From contig NZ_JOEK01000003.1 in NCBI RefSeq assembly GCF_000719135.1, positions 248,001 to 312,000 on the forward strand: 64,000 bases of DNA, read 5' to 3'. The translations under genes were made by a program, and so were the position numbers. Shown piece after piece: positions 7,015 to 16,611 of the stretch. The first letter of the stretch is position 1. The number at the start of each line of letters is the position of its first letter. The notes under the pieces are model-generated. The model saw nothing but the letters and a program-made list of their open reading frames with translations, was not told the origin of the DNA and did not search any database. The stretch is from Streptomyces avicenniae. GTDB taxonomy: Bacteria > Actinomycetota > Actinomycetes > Streptomycetales > Streptomycetaceae.

Positions 7015-8523
7015 GTGGCGCGGCCGTATGACTGGAGTCCGGTGGGGATGGATTCCGATCCCACGCCGGGGGACCCGGACGAGGTCAGGAACCTGGCCGA
7101 AGAACTCCAGGAGTTCTCCGACACGGTTGACGAGGCGTTGGGGCGGGTGCGGGGGTTGGCGTCGGACCGCGCGATGCAGGACTGGGCCGGTCTGTCGGCT
7201 GAGGCGTTCCGGTCCGAGTTCGACGGTGTGCCGGGAAATCTCACCAAGTTGCGGGATTCCTACGACTTGTGTGCGCAGGCGTTGCAGACGTACTGGCCCA
7301 GGTTGCAGACGGCGCAGGGCCAGGCGGATCGTGCCTTGGACCGTGCGATAGCCGCGCAGGCGGATCTCGCCTCGGCGCAGGGCTCGTTGGGTGATGCGCA
7401 GAGTTGGGTGTCGCGGGCGGGGGATGAGGCGGAACGGCTCCAGCGTGAGGGTGAGCGGGACAACGCGCCGCCGCCGGACGAGGCGGATGTGCGGGCCGCC
7501 ACCCGCGATCGTCAGGCGGCTGATGCCGCGCGTGAGGCGGCGCAGGCGCGTGTCGATGCCGCGCAGGACAGTCTTGACGCCGCGCGTGAACTGGCGCGGC
7601 AGGCGCGGGAGATGCGTGAGGAGGCCGCGCGCGAGGCGGCCCGTGACATCGACGAGGCGTCCGACGCCGGGATACAGAACCGCAAGTGGTGGCAGGACGC
7701 GGTTCATTGGGTCACCGAGAACTGGGACACGATCGTCGATGTCTGCAAGGTGATCGTTGCCGTCCTCGGGGTCGTCGTGATGATCATCGGCGGGCCGCTC
7801 GCCCTCATCGTGCTGGCGGCGGCCCTGGTCGTCCTCGCGGACACCTTGATCGACTACGCCCAAGGACGCGCGACGCTCTGGGACGTCGCCTTCGCCGCCC
7901 TCGACTGCATCCCGGGCATGAAGGGCCTCACCACCCTCGGCGGACTCGCCCGCGGCCTCCGCGGCGGGATCAGGGCGGCGCGGGGCGGGCTGCGGAGCCT
8001 CGCCGCGGCGGTGCGGCGCGCCCCGACCAGGCCGGGGGCGACACCGCTGCCCCCGCAGCAGCCGTCGCTGCCGCCCGCCATTCATGCGCAATCGATGCAC
8101 CCGGCCGACGCACAGCGGTTCATCGACACCAACTATCCTTGGCTCCGCGAAGTGAACAACACGGGCCGCCCCGGCTACACCCAGAACTGCACCAACTGCG
8201 TCGTCGCGGTCGATCGCCGCCTCGACGGGGTCACCGTGAGCGCGGCGCCTCTCCCCGGGCCCCGGCCCGTGAATCAGCGCGCGCTGGGCGCCGAGGGTAT
8301 GAACTACCAGTGGGTGAGGAACTACGAGGAGATCGGACTGGATCTGGCGCGCAGGGGAATTGGCTCCAGGAGTATCGTGTACATCGCGAGACCCGACCGT
8401 ACGGCCCATGTCTTCAATGCGGTCAACACCCCGCAGGGGGTCGTCTTCCTGGACGGCCAATCGGGCCAGTTGGCCCAATTGGAAGTGGGATTGACGGCCA
8501 TAGGCCATCTTCCCTATCGATAG
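7015..8523 (+). CDS. Polymorphic toxin with C-terminal papain-fold (Tox-PL) domain, copy 2
   Basis: 502 residues from GTG 7015 (GAGGGGG seven bases upstream). Same order as copy 1: helical WXG-like export region with WAGLSAEAF, two membrane helices (about 235-280), a shorter Pro-rich linker, and a 113-residue Tox-PL domain with C395 (NCTNCVV), H465 (AHVFNAV) and D480 (FLDGQSG). The N-terminal 330 residues are almost identical to copy 1; the toxin domains are clearly related but diverged. Leu90 here is TTG, not TTA. From about residue 235 to 310 the DNA is nearly identical to the RHS toxin at 45.3 kb, indicating recombination between loci. Confidence 0.85.
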   Translation: MARPYDWSPVGMDSDPTPGDPDEVRNLAEELQEFSDTVDEALGRVRGLASDRAMQDWAGLSAEAFRSEFDGVPGNLTKLRDSYDLCAQALQTYWPRLQTAQGQADRALDRAIAAQADLASAQGSLGDAQSWVSRAGDEAERLQREGERDNAPPPDEADVRAATRDRQAADAAREAAQARVDAAQDSLDAARELARQAREMREEAAREAARDIDEASDAGIQNRKWWQDAVHWVTENWDTIVDVCKVIVAVLGVVVMIIGGPLALIVLAAALVVLADTLIDYAQGRATLWDVAFAALDCIPGMKGLTTLGGLARGLRGGIRAARGGLRSLAAAVRRAPTRPGATPLPPQQPSLPPAIHAQSMHPADAQRFIDTNYPWLREVNNTGRPGYTQNCTNCVVAVDRRLDGVTVSAAPLPGPRPVNQRALGAEGMNYQWVRNYEEIGLDLARRGIGSRSIVYIARPDRTAHVFNAVNTPQGVVFLDGQSGQLAQLEVGLTAIGHLPYR

Positions 8524-8551
8524 ACTCCGGAATTCGCCAGGAAGTGACGAC

Positions 8552-8833
8552 ATGATCTCGTTCGAGGAAGCACTGCGGAACGCGGCCGAGTTCCTGCGGG
8601 ACGCGTACCGCGACATGGATTACACCTTTGTGATGCTGCCCGAACTCTCCCATGAGTACCGGACGTTGTGGACCGTCGCGTTCGACACCCAGGAGCATCT
8701 GGACACCGGTGACCCGTTCAAGGCCCCGATGACCCTGGTGCTCGTCGTCCCCAAGGACGGCTCCACGCCCAGCTTCCCGCCCTCGGCCCGGCCCCTGAGC
8801 GACTACGTCACGCAGCTGGAGGGCGGGCAGTGA
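8552..8833 (+). CDS. Imm35/YrhB-type immunity protein for toxin copy 2
   Basis: 93 residues, ATG 8552, 28 bases after the toxin stop. Same family blocks as the first immunity protein: EEALRNAAEFL, YRDMDYTFVM, LVVPKDG, FPPSARP. Soluble, no export signal. The stop overlaps the GTG of the next gene (GTGA), so the duplicated Imm35/papain protein is made from the same transcript. Presumed to protect against toxin copy 2. Confidence 0.8.
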   Translation: MISFEEALRNAAEFLRDAYRDMDYTFVMLPELSHEYRTLWTVAFDTQEHLDTGDPFKAPMTLVLVVPKDGSTPSFPPSARPLSDYVTQLEGGQ

Positions 8834-10128
8834 GCGATCCCCGGCAGGTGGCCACGCGGTGGCTGGAGCGGACCTACGGCGGACGGGTCGCGCTGCGCCG
8901 TCCCGATCCCGTGCTGGAGACGCCCGAGACATGGCTGTTCTCCTGCACCGCGACCGACGCGGCCGGGGCGGGGGACGAGGCCCTGCTCACCGTGTCGCTG
9001 GCCGTGCCGCGGAACGGGTCCATCCCCTTCCACCCGGCGACGGACGACCCCTGGGCGGACGTCGCGGCCTTCGACGCCGCCCCCACCCCCCGCCTGCCCC
9101 GCGCGCAGGCCGGGCGCCTCAACTCCCGCGGCTGCGTGCTGGCCATGCACGCGGCGCTCGGCGGCGCCAAGGCGACGCCGCTGCCCTGGCGGCCGGAGCA
9201 CGAGCGCGCCGGGTGGTGGGAGCGGCTGGTGGACCAGTTCGCGCCCGAGACCGAGGTGGCGCCCTGCCGGGACTGGGACGAAGTGGTCGCCGTGGTCGCG
9301 TCGTACGGGCCCGACGCGCGCGGACTCGTCTGGATGCGCAGGGAGTTGGGCGGGGAGGAGTCCAGCGGTCACCTGCTCTACGCCCACCACACCGACGGCC
9401 GTGTGGCGCTGGTCGATCCCATGGCCGGGCGGCTGGGCCGTGCGGAGGTCGAGGGCGTCCGCAGGCTCACCCTCGCGGTGGCCCCGAGCCCCGACGAGGT
9501 GCCGGGCCCCGCGTTCGCCGCTCCGCCGTGGCAGACACGTGCCGAGGGCTTCGACGCGGCGGTCGCGAAGGCCGAGTCCTGGCTGGGTGAGGTGTACGGC
9601 GGGGACGTGGTCCTCGTCGCGCCCGACGCCACGGACGAGGGGCCGCGCGGCTGGCTCTTCGCCTGCAACACGAAGCGGTTCGCCGAGACGGGCCGCTGGC
9701 AGGACGGCATGCTGGACGCCGCCCTCGTCGTCCCGAAGGACGCGTCGCAGCCCTTCGCCCTGCCCAACTCCTCGCCGTGGCAGTGGCTCAGGGAGTGGCA
9801 GGCGGGCGGGACACCGGCCGGGGCGCCCCCGGCTCCGGACACCGGCGCCTGGCTCGCCCCCACGATGAAGCGGCTCGGCGGCGTCGTCTCGGCCAGCGAC
9901 CACATGGACTGGCGCACGCTGATCGCCGAGCTGGCGGATTTCCCCGAGGGCAGCAGGGCGCTGGCCTGGGTCCGCAGGAACGACGAGCGGGGCCGCGAGT
10001 CCGTGGGGCTGCTGATCAACGGCGCGACCACGGCCGACGGCGTCGTGCTGATCGACAGCATGACCGGTCAGTCGGCGCAGTTGGAGACGCAGGACGTACG
10101 CGCGCTGCACCTGATCCGCTACCGGTAG
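8830..10128 (+). CDS. Tandem Imm35-like plus papain-like (degenerate toxin) protein
   Basis: 432 residues from GTG 8830, coupled to the immunity gene. It is an internal duplication. Residues about 3-85 and 240-325 each resemble the Imm35 fold (W-L-E/G-x-YGG at the start, AVPRNGS or VVPKDAS later). Each is followed by a segment alignable to the toxin's Tox-PL domain. In the first, C102 (SRGCVLAM), H181 (SGHLLY) and D196 (ALVDPMAG) occupy the catalytic positions. In the second the cysteine and histidine are lost (VGLLING) but VLIDSMTGQSAQL remains. No signal peptide or membrane helix. It may be an accessory immunity protein using a pseudo-toxin domain as decoy, or an intracellular enzyme. I know of no described function for this architecture. 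Confidence 0.75.
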   Translation: MSDPRQVATRWLERTYGGRVALRRPDPVLETPETWLFSCTATDAAGAGDEALLTVSLAVPRNGSIPFHPATDDPWADVAAFDAAPTPRLPRAQAGRLNSRGCVLAMHAALGGAKATPLPWRPEHERAGWWERLVDQFAPETEVAPCRDWDEVVAVVASYGPDARGLVWMRRELGGEESSGHLLYAHHTDGRVALVDPMAGRLGRAEVEGVRRLTLAVAPSPDEVPGPAFAAPPWQTRAEGFDAAVAKAESWLGEVYGGDVVLVAPDATDEGPRGWLFACNTKRFAETGRWQDGMLDAALVVPKDASQPFALPNSSPWQWLREWQAGGTPAGAPPAPDTGAWLAPTMKRLGGVVSASDHMDWRTLIAELADFPEGSRALAWVRRNDERGRESVGLLINGATTADGVVLIDSMTGQSAQLETQDVRALHLIRYR

Positions 10129-10190
10129 GGCCCGTCCGGCCCCCTCGAAAATCGCATGACGCCCGGCGGTCGATCGTCCACACTCCACGG

Positions 10191-11099
10191 GTGGCCACCA
10201 TCGACGACGGGACGGAGCGCGGCCCGGCGCCGTCAACTCCCTTGTCCATCGCGGCCGGTCGCGGCCTCGGCGCCGTCCCGCCGACAGCCCTGGTGCTGCT
10301 CGGCATCGTCAGCGTGCAGGTGGGTTCGGCGCTGGCCAAGAACCTGTTCGACACCGTCGGCAGCTTCGGCACGGTCGCGCTGCGCCTGTTCTTCGCCGCC
10401 GCGATCCTGATGCTGCTGTGGCGGCCGTCACCGCGCATGAACCGCCGCGCGTGGACGGTGGTGTGCGGCTACGGCGTGGTCCTCGGCCTGATGAACCTGT
10501 GCTTCTACCTGGCGCTCGACCGCATCCCGCTCGGCATCGCGGTGACCGTCGAGTTCCTCGGCCCCCTGACCGTGGCCCTCGCCGGGTCGCGGCGCTGGCT
10601 GGACGCGTTCTGGGCCCTGCTCGCGGCGGGCGGCGTCGTCCTGCTGCTGGGCGGACGCGGCGAACTCAACGTGGGGGGCTTCCTGTTCGCCCTCGCCGCC
10701 GGGGCGTGCTGGGGCCTGTACATCCTGGCGGGCGCGGCGCTCGGCCGTCACACCACGGAGGGCAACGGGCTCGCGCTCGGCATGGTCGTCGCGGCCCTGG
10801 TGACCGTGCCGTTCGGCGTGGCCGACAGCGGGACGGCGCTGCTCGCGCCGTGGGTCCTGCTCGCGGGGCTCGGCGTGGCGCTGCTGTCCTCGGTGATCCC
10901 GTACTCGCTGGATCTGGAGGCGCTGCGCAGGATGCCGCCGCGCGTGTTCGGCATCCTGATGAGCCTCGAACCGGCGATGGCGGCCCTCATCGGCCTCGTC
11001 CTGCTGGGCGAGACGCTGCTGTGGTCGCAGTGGATCGCGGTGCTGTGCGTGGTCGCGGCGTCGGCGGGCGCCACGCGCGGCGCCCGCCCGGAGGTCTGA
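10191..11099 (+). CDS. EamA/RhtA-family transporter
   Basis: 302 residues from GTG 10191; the frame upstream is a shadow of the preceding gene. Ten hydrophobic helices in two five-helix EamA repeats, with a conserved second-repeat end EPAMAALIGLVLLGE typical of RhtA-like amino-acid and metabolite exporters. First repeat contains GLMNLCFYLALDRIPLG and VEFLGPL. Inner-membrane efflux of threonine/homoserine-like solutes is the best family guess; substrate unknown. Monocistronic, convergent with the kinase gene. Confidence 0.88.
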   Translation: MATIDDGTERGPAPSTPLSIAAGRGLGAVPPTALVLLGIVSVQVGSALAKNLFDTVGSFGTVALRLFFAAAILMLLWRPSPRMNRRAWTVVCGYGVVLGLMNLCFYLALDRIPLGIAVTVEFLGPLTVALAGSRRWLDAFWALLAAGGVVLLLGGRGELNVGGFLFALAAGACWGLYILAGAALGRHTTEGNGLALGMVVAALVTVPFGVADSGTALLAPWVLLAGLGVALLSSVIPYSLDLEALRRMPPRVFGILMSLEPAMAALIGLVLLGETLLWSQWIAVLCVVAASAGATRGARPEV

Positions 11100-11125
11100 G
11101 CCCGCGCGTCCTGCGTCCGGCGGAT

Positions 11126-13054
11126 TCAGCCGATCCGGTCGGCGAAGAGCGTCAGGCTTTCCTGGCCGAGGGGTTCGAGCGTCACGCTCTCTCCGCCGTC
11201 GTCGCTGCCGATGACGGAGGTGCCCGGAGCCTCCCCCTGCGTCACACGGCAGTCGTCCACGGGCTCGAACGGTCCGACCGCCAGGCTCAGTTCGTCCCAC
11301 GCGGCGAGCCGCGCCCGGAAGGAGCAGGTGGCGTCACGGTCCGGCGGGGCGATCGTCGCCACGACGCTGCCCTGCGCGCCGTTGAGCAGCGTCAGTGTCC
11401 ACGGCCCGTCCGTCGCGGGGAGGTCCCAGAACTCGGTCATCTGCTCGGCGGGCAGGGCGTAGCGGCCGAAGACCTCGGTGGGGAAGGGCCGTCCCTCGGG
11501 CTGCGCCGCGGTCTGCATGCCGTCGGTGAACTCGTCCCGCCAGCCGAGGCCGACGAAGTCGCCTTCGAGGTCGTCCAGCCACAGGACGCCGTCTGCCGTC
11601 GTCGCCGGGCAGAGCTCCCCGAGCCCCGGGTCGGGGCTCACCTGGGTGATCTCCCAGTCGAGCAGCCAGGCCCCCGCGCCGCCGGGGACGGGCTCCGCAT
11701 CGGTGTACGGCTCGTCCGTCAGCCGGATGGTCATCTCGCACATGACGTACCGGCTCGTCCAGTAGAGGACCCCGGCGCCGTTCTCGTCCACGGAGAAATC
11801 GACGATGTAGCTCTCGTTCGAACCGAGCCAGGAGTTGACGAAGACCTCGGGCGGCCCCTCGGTGGACGGCGCGTCCTGCGTCGTGGTCGCCGAAGGGGAC
11901 GAGTCGGCCGCCGTGCCGTCCTCGCCGCCGCCCGGCAGGAGCGACGCCGCGAGTGCCACACCGGCGGCGACCGCGGCGACCGCCGCGGCGGCGATCCACG
12001 GGCGGCGCCGCCTGACCGGCGCGGGCGGGGCCGGGGCCGGGGTCGGGGGAGGAGGCGGCGGGAACGCGGTGACGGTCGGGGCGTAGGGCGACGCCGGGGG
12101 CGAGGCGGGGCGCGTCACCTCCTGCGCGGCCGAGACGATGGCGTCGTTCCTGGCGCGCACCGAGGCCAGGACCCTGTCCGGCAGCCACCCGCGGGGCACG
12201 CCGTCCAGCCGGCCGAGCGTGACGTCGAGTATCCGGTCCAGGGCCGGACGCGCGGCGGGGTCACGCGCCAGGCAGGCGGCGACGAGGGGACGTATCCCCT
12301 CGGGCACGCCGTCGAGGTCGGGTTCGCCGTACCGGATGGCATACATGAGGGCCAGCGGTTCCGCGTCCTCCGGGCCGAACGGTGTGCGGCCCGTGGCGGC
12401 GAAGGTCAGCACCGCGCCGAGGGTGAAGAGGTCGCCGGCCGGGGTGAGGGGCGCGCCGGGCTCCAGCTGTTCCGGGCTCATGAACCCCGGCGAGCCGATG
12501 GTGGCGCCGGTGCCGGTCAGCCGCTCGGCCGCCGAGGTGACGACATGGGCGATGCCGAAGTCGATGATGCGGGGGCCGTCGAGTGTGACCAGCACGTTCG
12601 ACGGTTTCAGGTCGCGGTGCACCAGCCCGGCGGCGTGGATGTCGCGCAGGGCCTGCGCGAGGCCGTTCGCCAGGGCGACGACGCTGTGTTCCGGCAGCCG
12701 GCCGAACTCCGCGACGACCTCGTCAAGCGGCGGGCCGGGGACGTACTCGGTGACGACCCAGGGCGTGGCCGTCTCGACGTTGTGGCTCAGCACCCGGGCG
12801 ACCCAGTTCCCGCCCACGCGCATCGCGGCACGGATCTCGCGCTCGAACCGCTCGCGGAACTGGGGCTGTTCTGCCAGGTCGGGCCGTACCGTCTTCACCG
12901 CGACCAGCCGGTCCAGCTCGGAACGGGCGAGGTAGACGGCCCCCATGCCGCCCGCGCCCAGCCTGCCGAGCAGCTGGTGACCGCCCAGTTGACGCGGATC
13001 GCCCGCCCCCAGAACCTCCACGCCCCCCGGCTCCTCCCCGCCGTCCGCCCGCAC
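11126..13054 (-). CDS. Membrane-anchored eukaryotic-type Ser/Thr protein kinase
   Basis: 642 residues from GTG 13054. Kinase domain about 24-290: LGAGGMGAVY (31-40), catalytic lysine K54 in VAVK, HRDLKPSN with D148, DFG at 165-167, and SPEQL of the activation segment. A Pro-rich juxtamembrane segment (320-348) precedes one transmembrane helix (about 353-374). An extracellular domain of about 270 residues follows, with paired cysteines, that I cannot assign to a family. It is a Hanks-type signalling kinase sensing something outside the cell. The 90-base gap to tyrS includes a weak hairpin. Confidence 0.92.
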   Translation of the reverse strand: MRADGGEEPGGVEVLGAGDPRQLGGHQLLGRLGAGGMGAVYLARSELDRLVAVKTVRPDLAEQPQFRERFEREIRAAMRVGGNWVARVLSHNVETATPWVVTEYVPGPPLDEVVAEFGRLPEHSVVALANGLAQALRDIHAAGLVHRDLKPSNVLVTLDGPRIIDFGIAHVVTSAAERLTGTGATIGSPGFMSPEQLEPGAPLTPAGDLFTLGAVLTFAATGRTPFGPEDAEPLALMYAIRYGEPDLDGVPEGIRPLVAACLARDPAARPALDRILDVTLGRLDGVPRGWLPDRVLASVRARNDAIVSAAQEVTRPASPPASPYAPTVTAFPPPPPPTPAPAPPAPVRRRRPWIAAAAVAAVAAGVALAASLLPGGGEDGTAADSSPSATTTQDAPSTEGPPEVFVNSWLGSNESYIVDFSVDENGAGVLYWTSRYVMCEMTIRLTDEPYTDAEPVPGGAGAWLLDWEITQVSPDPGLGELCPATTADGVLWLDDLEGDFVGLGWRDEFTDGMQTAAQPEGRPFPTEVFGRYALPAEQMTEFWDLPATDGPWTLTLLNGAQGSVVATIAPPDRDATCSFRARLAAWDELSLAVGPFEPVDDCRVTQGEAPGTSVIGSDDGGESVTLEPLGQESLTLFADRIG

Positions 13055-13116
13055 CCGCGCCCCGTGCCCGTGTCGCGCACGCGTTCGCAGTCAACACGGC
13101 AAGCTAGCAGACGCCT

Positions 13117-13136
13117 CCGGCCCGTGACGGGGCCGG
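13117..13136 (-). terminator. Short hairpin between tyrS and the kinase gene
   Basis: CCGGCCC, short loop, GGGCCGG just after the tyrS stop in its direction of transcription. Seven-base stem, no T-run; a modest candidate terminator. Confidence 0.35.
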
Positions 13137-13143
13137 GGCCGGG

Positions 13144-14409
13144 TCAGGCGCCGGTCACCTCGACGGCGGCCAGGTTCCGCTTGCCGCGCCGCAGCAGCAG
13201 CCAGCGGCCGTGCAGCAGGTCGTCCGCCGTGACGGCGGCGTCCTCGGCGGCCACCTTGGCGTTGTTCACGTACGCGCCGCCCTCCTTGACGGTACGGCGC
13301 GCGGCCGAACGGCTCGCGACGAGGCCCGAGTCCGCGAGCAGATCGACGACCTGGCCGGGCTCGCGCACCGTGACGCGCGGGAGTTCGGCGAGCGCCGCCG
13401 TGAGGGTCGGCTCGTCGAGCGCGGCGAGGTCGCCCTGCCCGAACAGCGCCTTCGACGCGGCGACGACGGCGGCGCACTGCGCGGCGCCGTGCACCAGCGT
13501 GGTCAGTTCCTCGGCGAGCGCGCGCTGCGCGGCCCGCGCCTGGGGGCGTTCCTCGGTGACCTTCTCCAACTCCTCAAGCTCGGCACGGGACCTGAAGGAG
13601 AGGACGCGCAGGTAGCGGGAGACGTCGCGGTCGTCCGTGTTCAGCCAGAACTGGTAGAAGGCGTAGGGCGAGGTGAGTTCGGGGTCGAGCCAGAGGGTGC
13701 CCGTCTCCGACTTGCCGAACTTCGTGCCGTCCGCCTTCGTCATCAGCGGCGTGGCGAGGGCGTGCGCCTCGGCCCCCGGCTCCAGGCGGTGGATGAGGTC
13801 GAGCCCCGCGGTGAAGTTGCCCCACTGGTCGCTGCCGCCGAGCTGGAGGGTGCAGCCGTGGCGTCGGTACAGCTCCAGGAAGTCGTTGGCCTGGAGCAGC
13901 TGGTAGCTGAACTCGGTGTAGCTGATGCCCTGTTCCGACTGGAGCCGCTGGGCGACCGAGTCCTTGGTCAGCATCTTGTTGACGCGGAAGTGCTTGCCGA
14001 CGTCGCGCAGGAAGTCGATGGCGGACAACGCGGCGGTCCAGTCGAGGTTGTTGACCATGACCGCCGCGTTGTCGCCCTCGAACGACAGGTACGGCGTGAT
14101 CTGTTCGCGCAGCCGGTCCACCCAGCGGGCGATGGTCTCCGGGTCGTTGAGGGTGCGCTCGGCGGTCGGCCTGGGGTCGCCGATGTGGCCGGTCGCGCCG
14201 CCCACCAGCGCGAGCGGCCGGTGCCCCGCCTGCTGGAGGCGGCGGACGGTGAGCACCTGCACGAGGTGGCCGACGTGCAGGCTGGGCGCCGTGGGGTCGA
14301 ATCCGCAGTAGAAGGTGACGGGGCCGTCGCCGAGGGCCTTGCGGAGCGCGTCCTCGTCGGTGGACTGGGCGATCAGCCCGCGCCACGTCAGCTCCTCGAC
14401 GATTCCCAT
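13144..14409 (-). CDS. tyrS: Tyrosyl-tRNA synthetase
   Basis: 421 residues from ATG 14409. Charges tRNA-Tyr in the cytosol. Class I signatures: the HIGH-equivalent HVGH in [10 protein letters not shown] (about 44-53), YxxLQxxD-type tyrosine-recognition segment [19 protein letters not shown], and the KMSKS-equivalent KFGKS. The last 70 residues form an S4 RNA-binding domain ([18 protein letters not shown]). Length is normal for bacterial TyrRS. The Streptomyces start is supported by [12 protein letters not shown]. No T-box structure is apparent in the 60 bases upstream. Confidence 0.97.
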   Translation of the reverse strand: MGIVEELTWRGLIAQSTDEDALRKALGDGPVTFYCGFDPTAPSLHVGHLVQVLTVRRLQQAGHRPLALVGGATGHIGDPRPTAERTLNDPETIARWVDRLREQITPYLSFEGDNAAVMVNNLDWTAALSAIDFLRDVGKHFRVNKMLTKDSVAQRLQSEQGISYTEFSYQLLQANDFLELYRRHGCTLQLGGSDQWGNFTAGLDLIHRLEPGAEAHALATPLMTKADGTKFGKSETGTLWLDPELTSPYAFYQFWLNTDDRDVSRYLRVLSFRSRAELEELEKVTEERPQARAAQRALAEELTTLVHGAAQCAAVVAASKALFGQGDLAALDEPTLTAALAELPRVTVREPGQVVDLLADSGLVASRSAARRTVKEGGAYVNNAKVAAEDAAVTADDLLHGRWLLLRRGKRNLAAVEVTGA

Positions 14410-14477
14410 CACGTTCCGCCTTCTCGTTCTCGTTGTCCGGCCGCCTGTCCTGGCACAGCGGCCAGCGTAGCGGTCGC

Positions 14478-15497
14478 TCAGGCGGCCTCGACGCGCCATG
14501 TCACGCCGTGCGGCGCGAGCGCGTCGAGGAACGGCCGGGGGGCGAACGCCTGCGCAGGGGACAGGACGCCGGGGCCCGGCGGCTCCGTCACGAGGCGGTG
14601 GGCGGCCTCCACGGCGATCACCGCGGTGAGGCCGTACCCGTCCGGGCCGCCCGCCCAGCCGCGCGCCCGGCGGCCGTCGGGGGCGGTGGCCTCGGCCAGC
14701 ATCAGCCAGCGCCCCGCCCGGCGCACGTCCTCCGGGACGGTCTCCGGCACGGAGTCGAGCACCTCGGGCGTCAGCGACGCGAACATCGCGGCCACCTCGG
14801 CCCGTATCGCGGCGTGCACGCGCCGCGCCGTCACGTGACGCGGCACGGTGGCCACGCCCGGCAGCGGGAACGCCCGCATCGGCGCGGCCCGCGTCTCCCC
14901 CGGCGGGACGAGCGGCGCGGGCTCGCCCTTCGCCACACGCCACGCGCCGTCCGCGTACTCCAGGCCGGGTTCCGCGGCGATGGCGGCCATCGACCTGGCC
15001 GTGCCGCGCGACGCGCCGCCGGTCGGGAGCCGCAGGTCGGCGACGAGCAGGTCGTCCACGGCGTCGAGGCGGGCCGCCGTCAGCGCGGCGACCAGGTCGC
15101 CTGGGCCGCCGTCGTCGGCCATGCCGGGCACGACGGCGACCCCGGCGCGCGCCGCCTCGTCGCCGAACAGGGCGTGCACCCGCTGTATCCACCCCTGCTC
15201 GCCCGTGGTGTCCACGTACGGTGTCCGCGCCGCGAGCGCCGCGCGCACGACCGGCTCGCCCCACAGCGTGAACGGCCCGGCGCAGTTCACCACCGCGTCG
15301 CAGTCGGCGAAGGCGGCGGCGAGCCCCGCCGCGTCCCCCAGGTCCGCGACCCGCACCTCGGCGCCCTCACCTGCGGCCACGGCGCGCAGCCGCGCCCCGT
15401 CCCGCCCGACGAGCACCGGCGCGAACCCCCGCCGCGCCACCTCCCCGACGACCAGCCCACCGGTGAACCCACTCGCGCCGTACACCGCGATCCTCAT
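14478..15497 (-). CDS. Saccharopine dehydrogenase-like NAD(P)-binding oxidoreductase
   Basis: 339 residues, ATG 15497. The N-terminal Rossmann fold reads [12 protein letters not shown], followed by [16 protein letters not shown] and YVDTTGEQ, the pattern of the saccharopine-dehydrogenase/trans-acting enoyl reductase group. The C-terminal half contains SRGTARSM and a conserved [10 protein letters not shown] end. Probably a cytosolic NADP-dependent reductase; substrate unknown. Divergent from the AraC regulator at 15628 with about 130 bases between them, so that regulator may control it. Confidence 0.8.
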   Translation of the reverse strand: MRIAVYGASGFTGGLVVGEVARRGFAPVLVGRDGARLRAVAAGEGAEVRVADLGDAAGLAAAFADCDAVVNCAGPFTLWGEPVVRAALAARTPYVDTTGEQGWIQRVHALFGDEAARAGVAVVPGMADDGGPGDLVAALTAARLDAVDDLLVADLRLPTGGASRGTARSMAAIAAEPGLEYADGAWRVAKGEPAPLVPPGETRAAPMRAFPLPGVATVPRHVTARRVHAAIRAEVAAMFASLTPEVLDSVPETVPEDVRRAGRWLMLAEATAPDGRRARGWAGGPDGYGLTAVIAVEAAHRLVTEPPGPGVLSPAQAFAPRPFLDALAPHGVTWRVEAA

Positions 15498-15627
15498 GCC
15501 AGCTCCCTAACCGTCGATCCTTGCGCCACCGACGCTAGGCAGCGCCCCGGCGGCGGCCCATGTCCTGCCGTCCTCCCTGGATATCCGTCCGTCCACGCGG
15601 CGCGGCCCGCGTCAGTACGCTGGGCCC

Positions 15628-16563
15628 GTGGACGTACTGAGCGACGCGGTCGCCGCGATGCGTACGGGCGCGCCGCACTCGTCGCGGACCGAGCTGCGCG
15701 CTCCCTGGGGCATACGTTTCGCCCCGCAGCAGGGCGCCGGGTTCCACGTGGTGCTGCGCGGCGTCTGCTGGCTGCTGCCGGTGCGCGGGGAGCCGATCGA
15801 GCTGCGCCCGGGTGACGTCGCGTTCCTGCCGCGCGAGCTGGGCCACGCCATCGCCGACTCCCCGGTGACGCCCCTGGCCGACGCGGGGACGCCGGCCGCG
15901 ACCGGGCGGCAGGACCCGTCCGCCCCGGCGACGCTGATGCTGTGCGGCGCGTACCGGCTTGACCAGTCGCGCGCGCATCCGCTGCTGGCCGAGCTGCCGG
16001 ACGTCGTGCACCTCCCGGCCGGGGACGGGCCGCACCCGTCGCTGCGCGGGGCCGTGGACCTGTTGCGGCACGAGCTGGCTGCCGAGCCGCTGCCCGGCAC
16101 GCCCGGCGTGCTGCCCGCGCTGGTGGACGTGCTGCTGCTGTACATGCTGCGCGCGTGGTACGACCGCGAGGACCGTACGGGCTGGGGCGCCGCGCTGCGC
16201 GATCCGGCCGTGGCGGCGGCGCTGCGGGCCGTGCACCGGGACCCCGGGCACCCGTGGACGGTGCGGGGGCTCGCGGAGGAGGCGGGGCTTTCGCGGTCGG
16301 CGTTCGCGCAGCGCTTCGCGGCGGCGGTGGGGTCGCCGCCGCTGGCGTTCGTGACGTGGTGGCGGATGACGGCGGCGGCGCGGCTGCTGCGGGAGAGCGA
16401 TCTGCTGCTGCGGACGGTGGGGGAGCGCGCGGGCTACACGTCGGAGTACGCGTTCGCCAAGGCGTTCCGGCGGGAGTTCGGCACGGCGCCCGGCCGGTAC
16501 CGCGCCGCGCACCGGGGCCAGGGCGGTGTCCCGGCCGAGCGGTACGGCGCGCTGTCGGCATGA
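15628..16563 (+). CDS. AraC-family regulator with N-terminal cupin
   Basis: 311 residues from GTG 15628. N-terminal cupin-type ligand domain (about 1-170, with GFHVVLRGVCWLLP and LRPGDVAFLPRELGH). C-terminal double HTH AraC domain (about 195-300) with GLSRSAFAQRF and AGYTSEYAFAKAFRREFG-type second helix. Transcription factor responding to a small molecule. Divergent from the saccharopine dehydrogenase-like gene, its likely target. Confidence 0.88.
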   Translation: MDVLSDAVAAMRTGAPHSSRTELRAPWGIRFAPQQGAGFHVVLRGVCWLLPVRGEPIELRPGDVAFLPRELGHAIADSPVTPLADAGTPAATGRQDPSAPATLMLCGAYRLDQSRAHPLLAELPDVVHLPAGDGPHPSLRGAVDLLRHELAAEPLPGTPGVLPALVDVLLLYMLRAWYDREDRTGWGAALRDPAVAAALRAVHRDPGHPWTVRGLAEEAGLSRSAFAQRFAAAVGSPPLAFVTWWRMTAAARLLRESDLLLRTVGERAGYTSEYAFAKAFRREFGTAPGRYRAAHRGQGGVPAERYGALSA

Positions 16564-16611
16564 CGCCATGACGGCATGACGCCCTGACGGCGGGCCGCGT
16601 ACGGTCGGGGG

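Noticed and set aside
6481..8616. 711-codon minus-strand open frame
   Set aside because: Antisense to the toxin locus. Its apparent repeats only mirror the tandem toxin copies.
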